Positions 22,114 through 34,110 of a stretch of DNA of 64,000 bases are shown piece by piece. The stretch is from Paramyrothecium sp. XJ0827 (lineage: Eukaryota > Ascomycota > Sordariomycetes > Hypocreales > Stachybotryaceae), in assembly GCA_020881915.1 (NCBI GenBank), contig JAJFPB010000001.1, positions 5,456,001-5,520,000 on the forward strand, read 5' to 3'. A model generated the notes under the pieces. That model had not been told where the DNA came from, ran no database searches, and saw only the letters and a program-made list of their open reading frames with translations. Position numbers and translations under genes: made by a program. Each line of letters starts with the position of its first letter. Positions within the stretch are counted from its first letter, which is position 1.

Positions 22114-22655
22114 TATATTGTTTTGTTTCAGTGTTGGGGATTTGGGAAACGCTGAGGATAACGGTTATAGAGGCCCAAGGGACTTCTCGACTTTTTTTTT
22201 TGTTCCTGCATGAAGCGCATACAAAGTTTGGCGCCTTGATTGCACCAGCCTGCTCGCGGAACAACTGATAAGGCGCCAATCCATGAATGTTGATAACCGG
22301 AATAAGCAACGATTGGCTCAAAATGCGGACAAGCATCAGCCTGACGGACCCACTCCTGGATGTTGGTGTACAAGGCTGCTCCTTCCTTCGTCGAGCTCCT
22401 GGTTCAAGGTATCGAAGGAAGTTGGGCCTCTGGCTTGTGAGCTCAAGACATCCTGATATGGATACCGAATCTCTCCGCTTGCAGCTATCGAAGCGGACCC
22501 TCTCACGAAATCGCCGGTAGGGTTACGCAGCCACGACTGCTTCCCAAACTTGCTCCCGTCCCGTCGCGACCTCAATGCGCCGACACTTGTCGATTGTTTC
22601 GCGGTAGCCCACCATTCGATGCGCCGCCATTGTGTGGCCTTTGAATACGGCGAAC
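22114..22655. promoter_or_regulatory. Bidirectional promoter region (RPA12 / SCC2)
   Basis: These 542 bp lie between divergent start codons. A T-run (about 22191-22201) precedes the RPA12 leader. Short open frames have no family resemblance. The regulatory role is inferred from position. Confidence 0.5.
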
Positions 22656-25600
22656 ATGCAGTCGCACAATACGAATGGCCCTTACAATGGGTTTGGCAAT
22701 CAACAAGACCGGCCAGATCCCCAGAATGCCATTTCGCGACCATTCACGCTCCAAGAGGCTTTGCCATACTCTCCGCAAACCTCAACAGTTCCCTTCATTC
22801 CAGGTCAGCACTTCGCCAGTATCCAGCGCGGTCACTTGAAGAGTTGTGCATCTGACCCCCAATAGATATCATACCTGATCCGATCATCGGCTCCGGCTCG
22901 CCTGCTCCGTCGGTTGCTAGCCTATTTTCCCGCCACGAGTTTGACAGGTTGAACGAAGAAGCAAGCAATCAGGATCAACTGCCAAAAGGCGTGAAACATG
23001 CGGTCGACTATGTCCTGCAAGACTTGATGCCATCGAGGAAAACACAGTAGTGAGTGAACAGAAGCGTTCGTTTGATGGCCCATAATCACTAAACATGTCA
23101 AGCAACTTCCGTGTCCTGCCAAAAAGCACACCGAACTCTGTTGCTGCAAGAAGCCTCACGCAAAGTTTATCGCCCGTCACAAAAGCGGTCTATGGCAGGG
23201 TAGGATCTTTTTTCAAAGCCACAAAAACAAACTCGGGCACAACCGTATCGGTGAACGGCAAGGCAGACACTCCAGTCAAACCATCAATCGAATCTGGCCC
23301 TACCACAATATCTCCCAGCATCGTCGCTTATGAATCCGAATCTCAGAATATACAAGCGCATAGGTCAAACTCAGTTAGAATCGAAGTGGCCATTCCTGCA
23401 AAGAGCATAGAGAGATCCTCATACATTGAAGTCGCGGAACCTACGCCATCTTCTCAGTCCCTTGCCCGCAAGACACAGCAGCCAAAACATCGACCGTCAA
23501 ACGCGAGCCCTTCTGCTGATTCTGATATTGCGACAAAATTACAGTCTTCCCAACTACCCGAGGTTCCTCAAGCCCCGTCATTCCGCGTCGAACTGTCGTC
23601 TGCCAACATCAACAGGGACGAGTATCTCGAAGTCAGCCATGTCATAGAAAACCCTGATCATCTATCATCCCGAAAGCCCGAAGATCAAACTTATGCTAGC
23701 AGTCGGGAGCTCATTGGACAGAGTCTTGACCAACGTCAAAGATCCGAAGCAGCTCTTGACGCACTTGATAAGTTGATAAGACACGTATTCACAGCCGTGG
23801 GATGCGTTTTAGCAGGAGAAACAGGTTATGACCACATTGTTGTAGCCGCGAGCGATCAGGAGGTGACGATGACTGCTGCAACGCAACAAAAAATGCACAG
23901 CAGCATTCAGAAAGTGATAGGGCTTGGCTGTTTCGACAAAGTCCCATTGGAGAGCCTGATTCAAGTGTTGAAGTTGAGCGAGAGCACACTCCGACAGGTT
24001 GACGATTTTGAAATGCGCATCGACGAGGATTGGGACGAAGCCGCGGTTGAGTCATGGGTACAACAACTTCCGGAGGTTGAGACCATGCTGAAAGCTGCGC
24101 GGACCTGTCTACGTCTTCTCTCAGGTGGCAGGGAGGACAAGCAGCTCTACTCCGAGTCGCTAATGCAGACATGCATCAAGCTTTTCAAACAGGTCATAGA
24201 GGAGCTTGTCATCCCGTTGGTTGAACTTCGGAACAATGGTTCTTCGGCAAACATCTTCAAGATATTTCTCAAGCACAAGAAGGACGTCTCGTCTATCTTC
24301 TCTTGCTGCCAGAAGCTTTTCTCGCTCCTGGCCGAACTGATCACCAAAATCGAGCTGTCCGAAAGCGCCATCAACACGTTGGAATTTACAGCGTCAAAAC
24401 TCATCTTTGTAGAGAATGCCTATTTCGAAAAGGACTCGGCTGTTGGTGTTCAAAAGTTTGACGGAATTCGCTCAGTAGCTATGGACATGCTATGTCAAAT
24501 CTTTCTCATAAGGCCAGAGCAACGACAAGGGATTATCGACGACATACTCACCTCGCTAGAGAAGCTTCCTGTTGGCAAGCAAAGCTCAAGGCAGTTCAAA
24601 TTGTCGGATGGTGGCAGCCTTCAACCTGTTTCGGCTTTGATCATGCGACTGGTTCAAGCCAGCTCAGGCCGCGTCGAGAACACTGGACGCGGCAACGCGT
24701 CTATTCTGAAATCATTTGGCGATGAGGAAGGAAGTGAGGATGACGATGCGACAGAAACACCGGCCAGGAAGACCCAGCCCAACTCCTCAATAACGAGCGA
24801 AAGACTTGGCGCTCAGCAACACTCAGTTGCGATCCATGAACTGGAGACGATTATTGCCCCCCTTGGCGAAACAGCCACGCGCAATGCATCCTATGTAATC
24901 AACTTTATCGTTACGCGCGCCGTTCGCTCCACCAAGTCTGGCGACACACCGTATCGCAATCTTCTGGATTTGTTCGTGGACGACTTTACAACTTGCCTTG
25001 ACTCGCCCGATTGGCCCTCTGCCGAGCTTTTGCTTCGCCTTCTGATGTTAATGATGATGCAGCTGTTTGAAGCTGGGAAAACCCCTGCTCCTGCCAAGAA
25101 TATGGCTCTGGAACTACTTGGAACTATGAGCGCTGCCATATCACGCTTGCGATCACATGTCAAGAAAACGGCCGCGACTTTCGAAGGTAGCGACGTAGAT
25201 GAGCTCTCTCGACATTTAGCAGACCTCGCCTCGCATGTCCTCGAACAGAAAGACAATGTAGAGCACATCGTGGCATGGGCAGGACCATTCCGCGCTGTCA
25301 CGGAACATTTACAGACGCGCAGCTCTGACGACCCACATCTTTTGAATGCTATTTCATATCTCATCGCGGACTGGGCTACTCGAATTTACACGGGTTACAA
25401 TTCCTTCCAGGACGATGATCCTGATAGAGACCATGAATTCGGCCGTTTGGCGTATCGTTTGAGAATGATGATGGAGGACCGGACATGGCTGTCGAATGAG
25501 TACACCTTCAGAGCTGTGTCTCCGGCGCAAGCCAAATTTGCATACTCAGTTGTTCTCTTGCGCTCACCGCTCTGCGAGTCCTTTGGGAAAATTCTGAATA

Positions 25601-28335
25601 CCCTCCTTGGATCGATGGCGAGCGACCAGGCCACGGTGCGGAGTAAAAGTTTGAAGAGTATCAATCAAGTTCTGGAGACAGACCCTTCTATTCTCGATGG
25701 CAACTCCCCCGTTATCCAGCTCATTCTAGACTGCTCCAGCGATTCATCAACCCAAGTTCGTGACTCGGCTCTGGGTCTACTTGGAAGCTGTATCAGCATG
25801 AGGCCGGGACTCGAGCCATCCCTCACCCTGCAGATCATTGACCGATTCCATGATGCGGGCGTAGGTGTGAGGAAACGAGCCATGAAACTTGCTCGTGACA
25901 TTTACCTCCGTAACCGAGACAAAGGTTTACGCAGCGCGATTGCGAATGGGCTTCTACGCCGTGTTCAGGACCCTGATGAGAGTGTCCGAGACCTCGCCCG
26001 GCAAATGATGGAAGAGGTGTGGTTTGCACCTTTCTACCAAAAAGAAGCCTCGGCTGTTTTTGAGACCTCGCTCACCGATCACGTTGCGCTTATCATCCAG
26101 ACGGTCAAGTCTGGCAACGTGACGGAAATCCTGGACAAAGTGTTTCAAACAATTCTGAAACCACAGAACAAAGCCCTGGAAGGACCTTTCTCAGTTTGTT
26201 CGAAAGTTGTTGCCAACATGTTCGGGCTTGTCGACAATCTAGATTCCGATGACCCGACAATTCCTTCCGGCCGTGACGCTTTGCAGGTGCTCACCATCTT
26301 CGCGAAGGCGGACCCTAAGCTTTTCAATTTTGAACAAATTCGTCTTCTCAAGCCTCAGCTTGCAAGCTTCAGCGGCGCCGATGAGCTTGCTGCATTTCGA
26401 GCAGTCACTGTCATCTACAAACGTGTCCTACCGAACCTACCGACTGTCCACTCTGAGTTTCTCGTTGAGGTCCGTCTTCAGCTGCTCAAGGGCATCGGGA
26501 AAATTTCATCGCGTGGAGCTCTTGATGATCTGATCGCTTGCGCCCGAGTTTGCTGTGACCTGCTCAAGGATTTTGCGCCGTTGGCGAACCTTGTCGCGTC
26601 CAGTTTGTTGGGAATTCAGAAACTCCCAAAAGCCAACCTGAACCCGAAGCAGCTGAGCATCCTAGGGGCGTATGCTCTCATTCTCGGGAACGTCGCAAAA
26701 CATTGTGATTTGGACAAACAAATACAGACTTTCAAGGCCAGATTCCCCAAATGGACCGGAGATTCTGTCCCTCGCCTGATAATCGATACACTTTCACCCT
26801 ATGCATCGGCGTCGCAGACCCTGGACGCTCGCAAAGCTGCCCTTGAAGCAATTGGGTTGGTTTGCCAGGCCTGGCCGCGAAATTATGTCCTTGCCAAAGT
26901 CTACACCACTTTCCAGCAGGTCTTCCAGGACCAAGTTCCTGCCTTGGAGACACTGATTCTTCGCTCTTTCAAGGAATTTCTCACCACCGAGGAAAAGCGA
27001 TCTGAGGCGGCCTCGGCAGCCGCTGGTACCGAGCAGGGCAAAAAGAAGGAACTCACGGTCATGGGAGGAACAAACTTCGACGACGTGGCGAGTGCTACCA
27101 CGCAGAGGTTCTTGAAGGATTTTACTCGAATCGCCCTGGCTACGCAAGATGAGCATGCGTTCTTGGCTATGGAAGTCCTTGGGAGCATTAACCGACAGGG
27201 ATTAACGCATCCAAAAGAGACAGGCATCACGCTCATAACGCTGGAAACATCAGCGAACCGCAGAATCGCGGACCTGGCCTTTTTGGAGCATAAAGCGCTT
27301 CATGACAAACACGAAACCGTCTTGGAGCGTGAGTACGCGAAGGCCGTACAGTCGGCCTACAATTACCAGAGAGACGTTGTCGGTGATTCGCACGGTGCTA
27401 CGGCCGAAACGTTCCAACCGAAGCTTCACTTATTGATGGAAGTGCTCAAGATTAGCAAGATGAAGAACCGACAGCGGTTTCTGGAGAAACTCTGTGGCCA
27501 AGTTGACTTTGACCCGACCAATCTGGACGTCACCGAGGAAATACCCCAACATCTGGATTTCTCCCGTTTCATCCTAGAGAACGTGGCTTTCTTTGACTAT
27601 CAGACAATTGGTGAATTACAGACAACGGTAAACACCCTGGAGAAGATTGTAACGAGCACCGGGGCCACCGTGGCTCAGACGATTGAATCAGAGGTCTTTA
27701 ATGTGCGGGTTGATGCCGACCAGCAACTCCAAGCGCAAATTCAAGCGCAGATCCAAGCCGATGCTGAAGGCTCAGCGTTGCCTAGCGAAGAGGCATTGGC
27801 TTTGCACTTGTCTGTTGACAGGACGCGCCTGCGCCAGTTGACCGCCTCTTCAATGGTGTTGCTGATTATGTGGGAGGCACGAACTTACCTGCGGCGCTTG
27901 TACGGCATGGGCTCTAACCGGAGCGACAGCAAAGCCAAGGCTCTTGCGAAGGATTTAAACAAGTCACCCGTCAAGGTGCCTGGTGTGACGGGATCCAAGT
28001 TCTGGGACGAAGTCGAGGCCCACATGAAAAGTCTCGGATCTCTGGACACCATGTTACAGAAGTGCAAGGCATTCGTAGAACTGATGAATGTCGACAAGGA
28101 ATTCAAGGTGGCCGACGTGGACGAAGACATGGGACTGGAGGAACCAGCAACCCCTAGCGAGGGTGAAGGGGATGACGAAGGCATGGAGCGAGGCCGCAAA
28201 AGAAAAGGAGCAGGCACGCCCGGTGGACGCAAGAAGAGGGCGAGGTCAAGCTCGCAACCCCGCAAGAGAGGTCGGCCGCGGAAACAGGACGCCGAGCAAG
28301 ATATGGATGATGAGCTCGATGGCGACTGGATCTAG
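22656..28335 (+). CDS. SCC2: Scc2/NIPBL/Mis4 cohesin loader subunit
   Basis: Scc2, with Scc4, loads cohesin onto chromosomes and stimulates its ATPase in the nucleus. Exons are 22656-22803, 22866-23049 and 23103-28335, giving 1854 aa, similar to other filamentous fungi. Exon 1 starts MQSHNTNGPYNGFG and exon 2 reads DIIPDPIIGSGSP. The second intron (GTGAGT donor) joins KTQY to NFRVLPK. The first 250 or so residues are disordered; this region contacts Scc4 in known loaders. The rest is a HEAT-repeat solenoid with family landmarks LIRPEQRQGIIDDIL, IISRFHDAGVGVRKRAM-like repeats (IIDRFHDAGVGVRKRAM) and LQLLKGIGKIS. The basic C-terminus contains an AT-hook-like RKRGRPRK and ends in an acidic DDELDGDWI. 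A start further upstream is unlikely because no in-frame ATG precedes it. Confidence 0.95.
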
Positions 28336-30987
28336 GCGAGTGTATTTGCATGCGAGGCGAATGTGTAGGTGTTACGGATCTGGCGTTAGGCATGTGTACT
28401 CCTGAAAGCGAGACGCTCATTGAGTTACGGCAGGAATCAGGTTGCTTGGGCCCGGCGTGGTTCACAGCATGAAGGTTTACAAAGGGCAACGCCGGCTAGG
28501 GACATTTCAGGGAGAGCGTGCTATTTCACCTGGTAGACAAATGGATGCGGTGGCGTTAATGGACATCTGGACGCATTTCTGGGAAAGACGATACCTGAGC
28601 TGCCGAGAGTTGGCTGATTAGCTAGCTACCTTAGAAGCAATCTACGATCTACAAGAAGGACCATCCTGACGCGTCTGGTGCAATGACTTGAAGGTGCCGA
28701 GGTGGAGGAGGTAGCTCTAGTTTTGTTGAAAACGGACGCTACTCCGAATGCCCTTGGGCCTTTTCGTAGGCTCAGGGTGGTGCACGACCAGTAGAAACCA
28801 AGGCAGGGAAGGTAAATTACTTGCATGCATTACAAGCGGAGAGAGGACCCTGGCCGATTTCGACGTCCGTGAATTCTCGCGGGCCGTAGGCTTGGCATTG
28901 CGCTCTGTAGCACGACGGATTCAAAAGAAAGCCCCAACATCCGGTGGCTGATTGCCATGCTGATGTGCCGGCCCTGCAACACAGTTGGCAAGGTTGGCTA
29001 TCTGAGAAGGGCAGGAGGAAGTTGCTTCATGTGGAAAATCGACCAAACAAAGGCCGGGGTAGAGAGCGTGAGGGGGGGATGGGAGCCAAGTACAGCAACT
29101 CCTCCACTGTCAATCCAAGACCCCGGTAAACGTGCATGCCACGCCCATGCCACGCGAGGGACTAGGGAGAAAGAAGCAGTAAAAAAGGTGCGATCACTCT
29201 TATAAGCATGTGGCCATCGGCTACCTTGGCTCACACCCAAGTACCCTCCGAACGGAACAACAAGTGTGCCCCACAACGAGAGAGGAATACGGGAAGGCTG
29301 TGCTTTGGCCGGCTGGCCGATGGCATCTTCGGTCTCAGCAATCCTCTCGTCATCGTCAGCCGCATGCGGGCAGCCTATATAGAGACGGCGACGGGGACGG
29401 CGTACAGAAACCAGTTACACCGGGTGACGTTGTGATTATACCTTGAGCAGCCCTGCAACTCCCTCCGACGCCCATCGCCGCCGCCCACAGCCTGGAGAGA
29501 GAGAGGGAGAGGGAAGCACAACGCAGATCGTCTCCGTTCAAGTCTGTGGGTCTGCAGAGCTCCCATGCCTATCTGCAGCAACGTGCATGCAGCAAGCTAA
29601 AGGGGTAGGGGGCGGCCGTGGGAAAAGGAGCGTGTGGAGGATGCAGCTTGCATACGCCGCTAGGCTGCATGGGCACCCTCGTGAGGTAAGTCGCAACATT
29701 TTCTCACAAACGGCGACGAGAAGTGCCTGACTTATTCTTGGTCTTTGGGGGGTAGTTGAAAAGATGGGCCTGGCGGTGCGACGTGCCCTATTTTTGCCAT
29801 GCATCATCCCATCTTTCGCTCTTGTGTCGTGCTGCATAAGGTATGACCCGACCCAGCAGTTGGAGAGTACCGCGCAACGGGGGGGAGGAGGAGCTATCTT
29901 GTGATGAGGAGAAGGGCAAAGCGAAATTAAACATTCTATCGTAGCGCTGGACAAGTACCGGAACGGCCCCGTCTCGAACCATGGACTGTGCTGGCTCATG
30001 GAGAGTCTCGCGGTGGCATCAAACCCACAGTTTGGCAAGGTTGCGACATAGCACCGGTGGAGATCACATACTAAGCCTGTCCCTGAGTCGGTTCGTTCAC
30101 CCGGTAATTATCCCTACTAGGCCGAAAGTGTAGAGCCTAGAGGCCATTGTTTCTAGTTTCGATACGCCCGCCCGTCATCTCGCAGAGCTGCAGTTTCTAG
30201 AAGCCCGTTCCACAGAAGGAAAGCAGCGACAGTGAGGAGTCACTCATCCCGACACGCTCAGCAGCCAGCGTCGCTGCGAGTGCGGCTGAGTGTGGAAGAG
30301 GGCACAAGAAGGGGAACTGGCATACTACGACTCGTCCCCCGTGCCCCGTAAGTGGTTGCTCGCGATGGAAACGAGGGCTCGCTCGCCAGCAGATGCACGC
30401 ACTGCGGAAACGCACAGATACTTCATCAGCACGGCTGAGGCGTCGGTTCTCCCTGAACGATCGAGGAGGGTGTGTCAACGTCTGGCGGCTGCGCCGATTG
30501 CATCGCTGTGTATCCGTAGTGTGACCCTCCCCTTGGCTCAAGCTGCGTGTGCAAGTCCCTAGCGATCGGAGCTCTTTCAGAGAGTGCTGACCTGACGCGA
30601 CCTGACCTGAACTGACCTGACCCGGAGACGGCAGACGACAGCAGTGCGCCCCTGACCATCACTGGAGGCGAGATAGGAAGTCCGCGGTTGCTTGGCGTAT
30701 CTAAAGGCCGCCGTTGCAGCGCCGAGCTAACCCGTGGGGGTGGTCTGTGGGAGGCGGACGGGAATGGGCTTGTGCGTTCCCAGAGGAGCTCCAAGCTCCC
30801 ATGTGGAACCACTTGTCTCACGCAACTGCATGAGAACATACGGTTCATGTGGAAGAGAAGGGGTTTGAGCATTTCAGCCGAGCGCATGTTTTGTGTGCAT
30901 GTCCTCGAAGCCGTGGCAGAGGTTGCTTGCTTGCTGGTTATGAGTTTGGGGGCGGCGGTTAGGTAGCCCGAATCTCAGAGCGAGAAG

Positions 30988-31226
30988 AGGTACCTTATCG
31001 GGCAAGGTACGTGGGGAACCCACTTCCATGCCAGCGGCACGGAGGTACTGTACTGCCGGCATCTAATGTATGGTAGGTAGGTAGTCTACCTTATCTACGG
31101 AACCTTGCCTTACTTACCTCTTGATTCTCGGTAAGGTACTATAAGACAAGTAAGGTAGGTCAGGCAGGCGCTTGGTAAGTAAAAGTCAGCAACGTTAATA
31201 GGAGTAAAGAAAGGCAAGGTAGGTAT
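30988..31226. repeat. Cluster of GGTAAGGTA / TACCTTACC motifs
   Basis: Variants of GGTA, AAGGTA and their reverse complements recur here, for example GGTAAGGTAC at 31130-31139, TAAGGTAGGT at 31151-31160, GGTAGGTAGGTAG near 31072 and CAAGGTAGGTA near 31216. Both orientations are present. Function is unknown. Similar copies lie at 31791-31820, 32277-32341, 34522-34542 and 46594-46618. Confidence 0.7.
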
Positions 31227-32276
31227 TTTAGCTCAAGCCAAGATGACCCGATTCAGCTGCTTATTTTCCTTCCCTTTGAAACAAAAGGAACCCCCCGCCG
31301 CCCGTTTCGGCCAGACAAAGTTCCAATTATGGCCCTCAACTGCAGGATCTCCGCAAGGAGTAAGAATCGTAAGAATGTGCCGTTGCCGTTGATGGCGGGT
31401 ACCAGAAAAAGAGTAGGCTGCCGTGTCGTGCATCGGAGCTGAGGTACCAACTCTGCGAATACACTACCGTTGGCTGCCATTGAGGGATTGTAGAGCTTAG
31501 CCGCAGGACTCTCTGTCCCATGGGCTGCCGCCAACATCCCATCAGAAAAATAGTGCAAGCATACTTGTGGAGGTGATGAGTGGGAAGTGGGTAGATAAGT
31601 AAATCATAAAGGAAGATTGGAACGTGACCACGTCACATTGCGCGAACAGACAATTCTGCTGTCTCTGCATATATATCAGACAGAAAGGAAGGAAATAAAA
31701 ATATGTGTACTACCAAGCTTGAAGCATTGAACTCAGGCCGTGTTACAGTATCAGTGTCATGAGGTACTAGGCAATAGCAGAAAATATGGGCTACCTTACT
31801 TACCTTGGAGGTAAGGTATTTGCGCTAGCTTGATGCATAAGGCATGTCATTGTACGGTTCAGTACTCTGTACCGCTACAGACAGATACCCTGGCGAACTC
31901 GAAGATGGCAGCTCCTTTGCCCTCCCCCCCCTTTTACGGAAGTGGCCCCTGTCGCTCTCCAGCGGCAACGACCCACACCTTTGGACCAATTTAAATTCAC
32001 CACCTTTTGGGATGTGGTGTCCCAGCTTCTCTCTATCTCCATCGCTCCATCACACACCCGTCCCCTGGGCATAGACTAGATGGACTTTGATCTTGCATGT
32101 CTAGACCTGCAAGTGAGCCAACTTTTCTAGACGTTTCGTCCCCCTACCTGGCTTGCATCAAGGACCATCCACACACCCTTCAACCTGCTCGACCTGTTCC
32201 GCTAGGATCTGCCATGTGGGACTCTGAAGTGCATGTGCTTTTTTGGACGTGACGTGAGGTTTTCAAGGTGAGGCCC

Positions 32277-32341
32277 GGTAAGGTACTAGGAAAGGTAAGG
32301 TACGGCGCGGTACCCAAGGTACCCAAAGGAAGGTATTACTC
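32277..32341 (+). repeat. GGTAAGGTAC motif array
   Basis: Two exact copies of GGTAAGGTAC (32277-32286 and 32294-32303) are followed by GGTACC- and AAGGTA-containing units up to about 32335. The array lies roughly 0.9 kb upstream of the RAS start codon. It could be a factor-binding array or a degenerated repeat. Confidence 0.7.
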
Positions 32342-32879
32342 GGACGTTGTCGAAATAACTTTGCCGCCCCTTTCTCGCCCGTTTCCTCGAGTGATGTGCT
32401 TTTTTCCCTCTCTCTCCCCCACCATTCGGGGACCAGGGACCTGTGCATGCCCTGCACCACTAATAAAACAGCGTTCGTCGTAGTCTGTACCACCGACATC
32501 GCTACAGAGGTGCTTGGCCCCCTCCCCAAGTCCCCTAGTGGCCATTGCCCAGGTCCAGCAAGCGCCAGCCCGCGCTCCCAAAGCACCCTGCTGGTCCAGT
32601 TACAATCGCTACATGCCCATCCAGAACTAGCACCAGCCCCGATCGCCCAATCCATCCCACCCCATCCACTCTCCACATCCCAGTACCGGTACAAGCTCCC
32701 ACCGGCGTAGCGCAGTGGAAACGGGAGGTATCTTCCTCAAGGGTACGTCCCGAGGTATCGATACCTGGACTTACCTGGCCGAGGTGAGGTACCTGCTCTT
32801 TCACCTGCCGCCGCTGCACCTTTGAGGTAATGGGAGAGGTAGACACCCCCTTCTGCCTGTCCGTCGGCCCCAGCGGGAA

Positions 32880-33227
32880 AATTAACCTAACCTAACCTTC
32901 CTTTCCTCTCTCCATCTGCCCATCTCAAACCAAACCACACCCTTTACACTTCTTCGTCAACCTGCCCTGCCGACTCGTTCGTCGTCTCTCCTCCATCGCT
33001 TCCACCTCCGACGCCCGTGTCGCTCGTCGCCTCGTCTACACGTTCCCTGCTGGGCAGTTCTTTTTCGTCTTCGACATCGGTTTACAGAGTCTCGTAACGC
33101 TTCGGCGAATAGCACCCGCGCTCGAGGCAATCTAGGCTCCCCCTTCGCCCCGGCAAAGCACCAAACAGGCAAATCCTTCCTTCCAACCGTCCGGAAGCTA
33201 TCGTCTTTGCGAGCGCTTCAACTCAAA
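32880..33227 (+). promoter_or_regulatory. Pyrimidine-rich leader/promoter of RAS
   Basis: Directly upstream of the RAS start the + strand becomes strongly C/T-rich (about 32896-33012), as is common around transcription starts of highly expressed filamentous fungal genes. A run of CCTAACCTAACC lies at about 32886-32897. The transcription start is not determined. Confidence 0.45.
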
Positions 33228-34110
33228 ATGGCCGCATCAAACAAGGTACGAGACTGACCAATCCGCCATTGTTTGCTCTTTGTCCTCGCTCCGTTCCATT
33301 CAGCACGCTGACCGCAATTGTTTTGGTCTCTAGTTCCTGCGAGAGTACAAGCTCGTCGTTGTCGGCGGCGGTGGTGTCGGCAAGTCGTGCTTGACCATCC
33401 AATTGATCCAAAGTCACTTCGTCGACGAGTATGACCCAACCATCGAAGGTGCGTCGCCTCGCTGCAGGAAGCCGATGATCGGTTAAACCCCCTCTCTAAC
33501 ACGAACGTGAACCATGCAGATTCCTACCGCAAGCAATGCGAGATTGATGACGAGGTCGCCCTGCTCGATGTTCTTGATACCGCTGGACAGGAAGAGTACA
33601 GCGCCATGCGAGAGCAGTACATGCGCACTGGCGAAGGCTTCCTGCTTGTTTACGACATCACCTCCCGCCAGAGCTTCGAGGAAATCACCACATTCCAGCA
33701 ACAGATTCTTAGAGTCAAAGACAAGGACAACTTCCCAATGGTGGTTGCAGGCAACAAGTGCGATCTGGAGGGCGAACGTGAAGTCAGCCGTCAAGGTACG
33801 TTATCATGCTCTTATTTTCTCCCCTCACATGTGCCGCGTCGAATTGCTAACATTTCCACCAGAGGGCGAGGCCCTGGCACGAGCGTTCGGCTGCACGTTC
33901 ATCGAGACTTCAGCAAAATCCCGTATCAACGTTGACAAGGCCTTCTACGATATTGTTCGAGAGATCCGAAAGTACAACCGAGGCTCCGGCCCCATCTACG
34001 GATCTGGAAGCGGTGGTAACGCCGGCGCGAACGGCCCTTCGAAGCCAACCATTGACATGGACAACGGAGAGCAGGAAGCGGGCTGCTGTTCGAAGTGTGT
34101 CATCATGTGA
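33228..34110 (+). CDS. Ras GTPase (Ras1-type)
   Basis: This small GTPase signals at the plasma membrane to cAMP/PKA and MAPK pathways controlling morphology. Exons are 33228-33245 (18 nt), 33334-33448, 33520-33795 and 33863-34110, giving 218 aa. The G1 loop is GGGGVGKS, with glycine where mammalian Ras has alanine at position 11, as usual in fungi. The effector loop is EYDPTIEDSYRK, G3 is [18 protein letters not shown]4 is NKCDLE and G5 is ETSAKS. The Gly/Ser-rich hypervariable tail ends CCSKCVIM: a CaaX box (CVIM) for farnesylation with upstream cysteines available for palmitoylation. No activating substitution is seen at Gly12-, Gly13- or Gln61-equivalent positions. It most resembles Ras1 rather than Ras2, Rap or Rheb. 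Confidence 0.96.

Larger units (their letters stand above)
28336..33227. other. Long non-coding region upstream of RAS
   Basis: This 4.9-kb interval is the largest gene-free gap in the window. Open frames up to about 166 codons exist on both strands but none shows a domain, a conserved motif or consistent splicing. The right half is dense in GGTAAGGTA/TACCTTACC-type motifs (listed separately) and polypyrimidine tracts. It probably contains the SCC2 3' UTR, the RAS promoter and possibly non-coding transcripts. Confidence 0.5.

Noticed and set aside
29538..30038. 166-codon minus-strand open frame in the RAS upstream region
   Set aside because: No domain-like pattern, no supporting splice extension, and the frame is opposed by equally long random frames.
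32705..32780. tRNA-like A-box (TAGCGCAGTGG) and a GGTATCGATACC B-box-like segment
   Set aside because: No acceptor stem pairs, the anticodon arm does not fold with a 7-nt loop, and the B-box lacks the TTCGA core. It is probably chance plus the local GGTA motif.
33228..34110. Activated Ras allele because of the four-glycine G1 loop
   Set aside because: GGGGVGKS is the normal fungal form. The extra Gly corresponds to mammalian Ala11, and the residues equivalent to Gly12, Gly13 and Gln61 are wild type.
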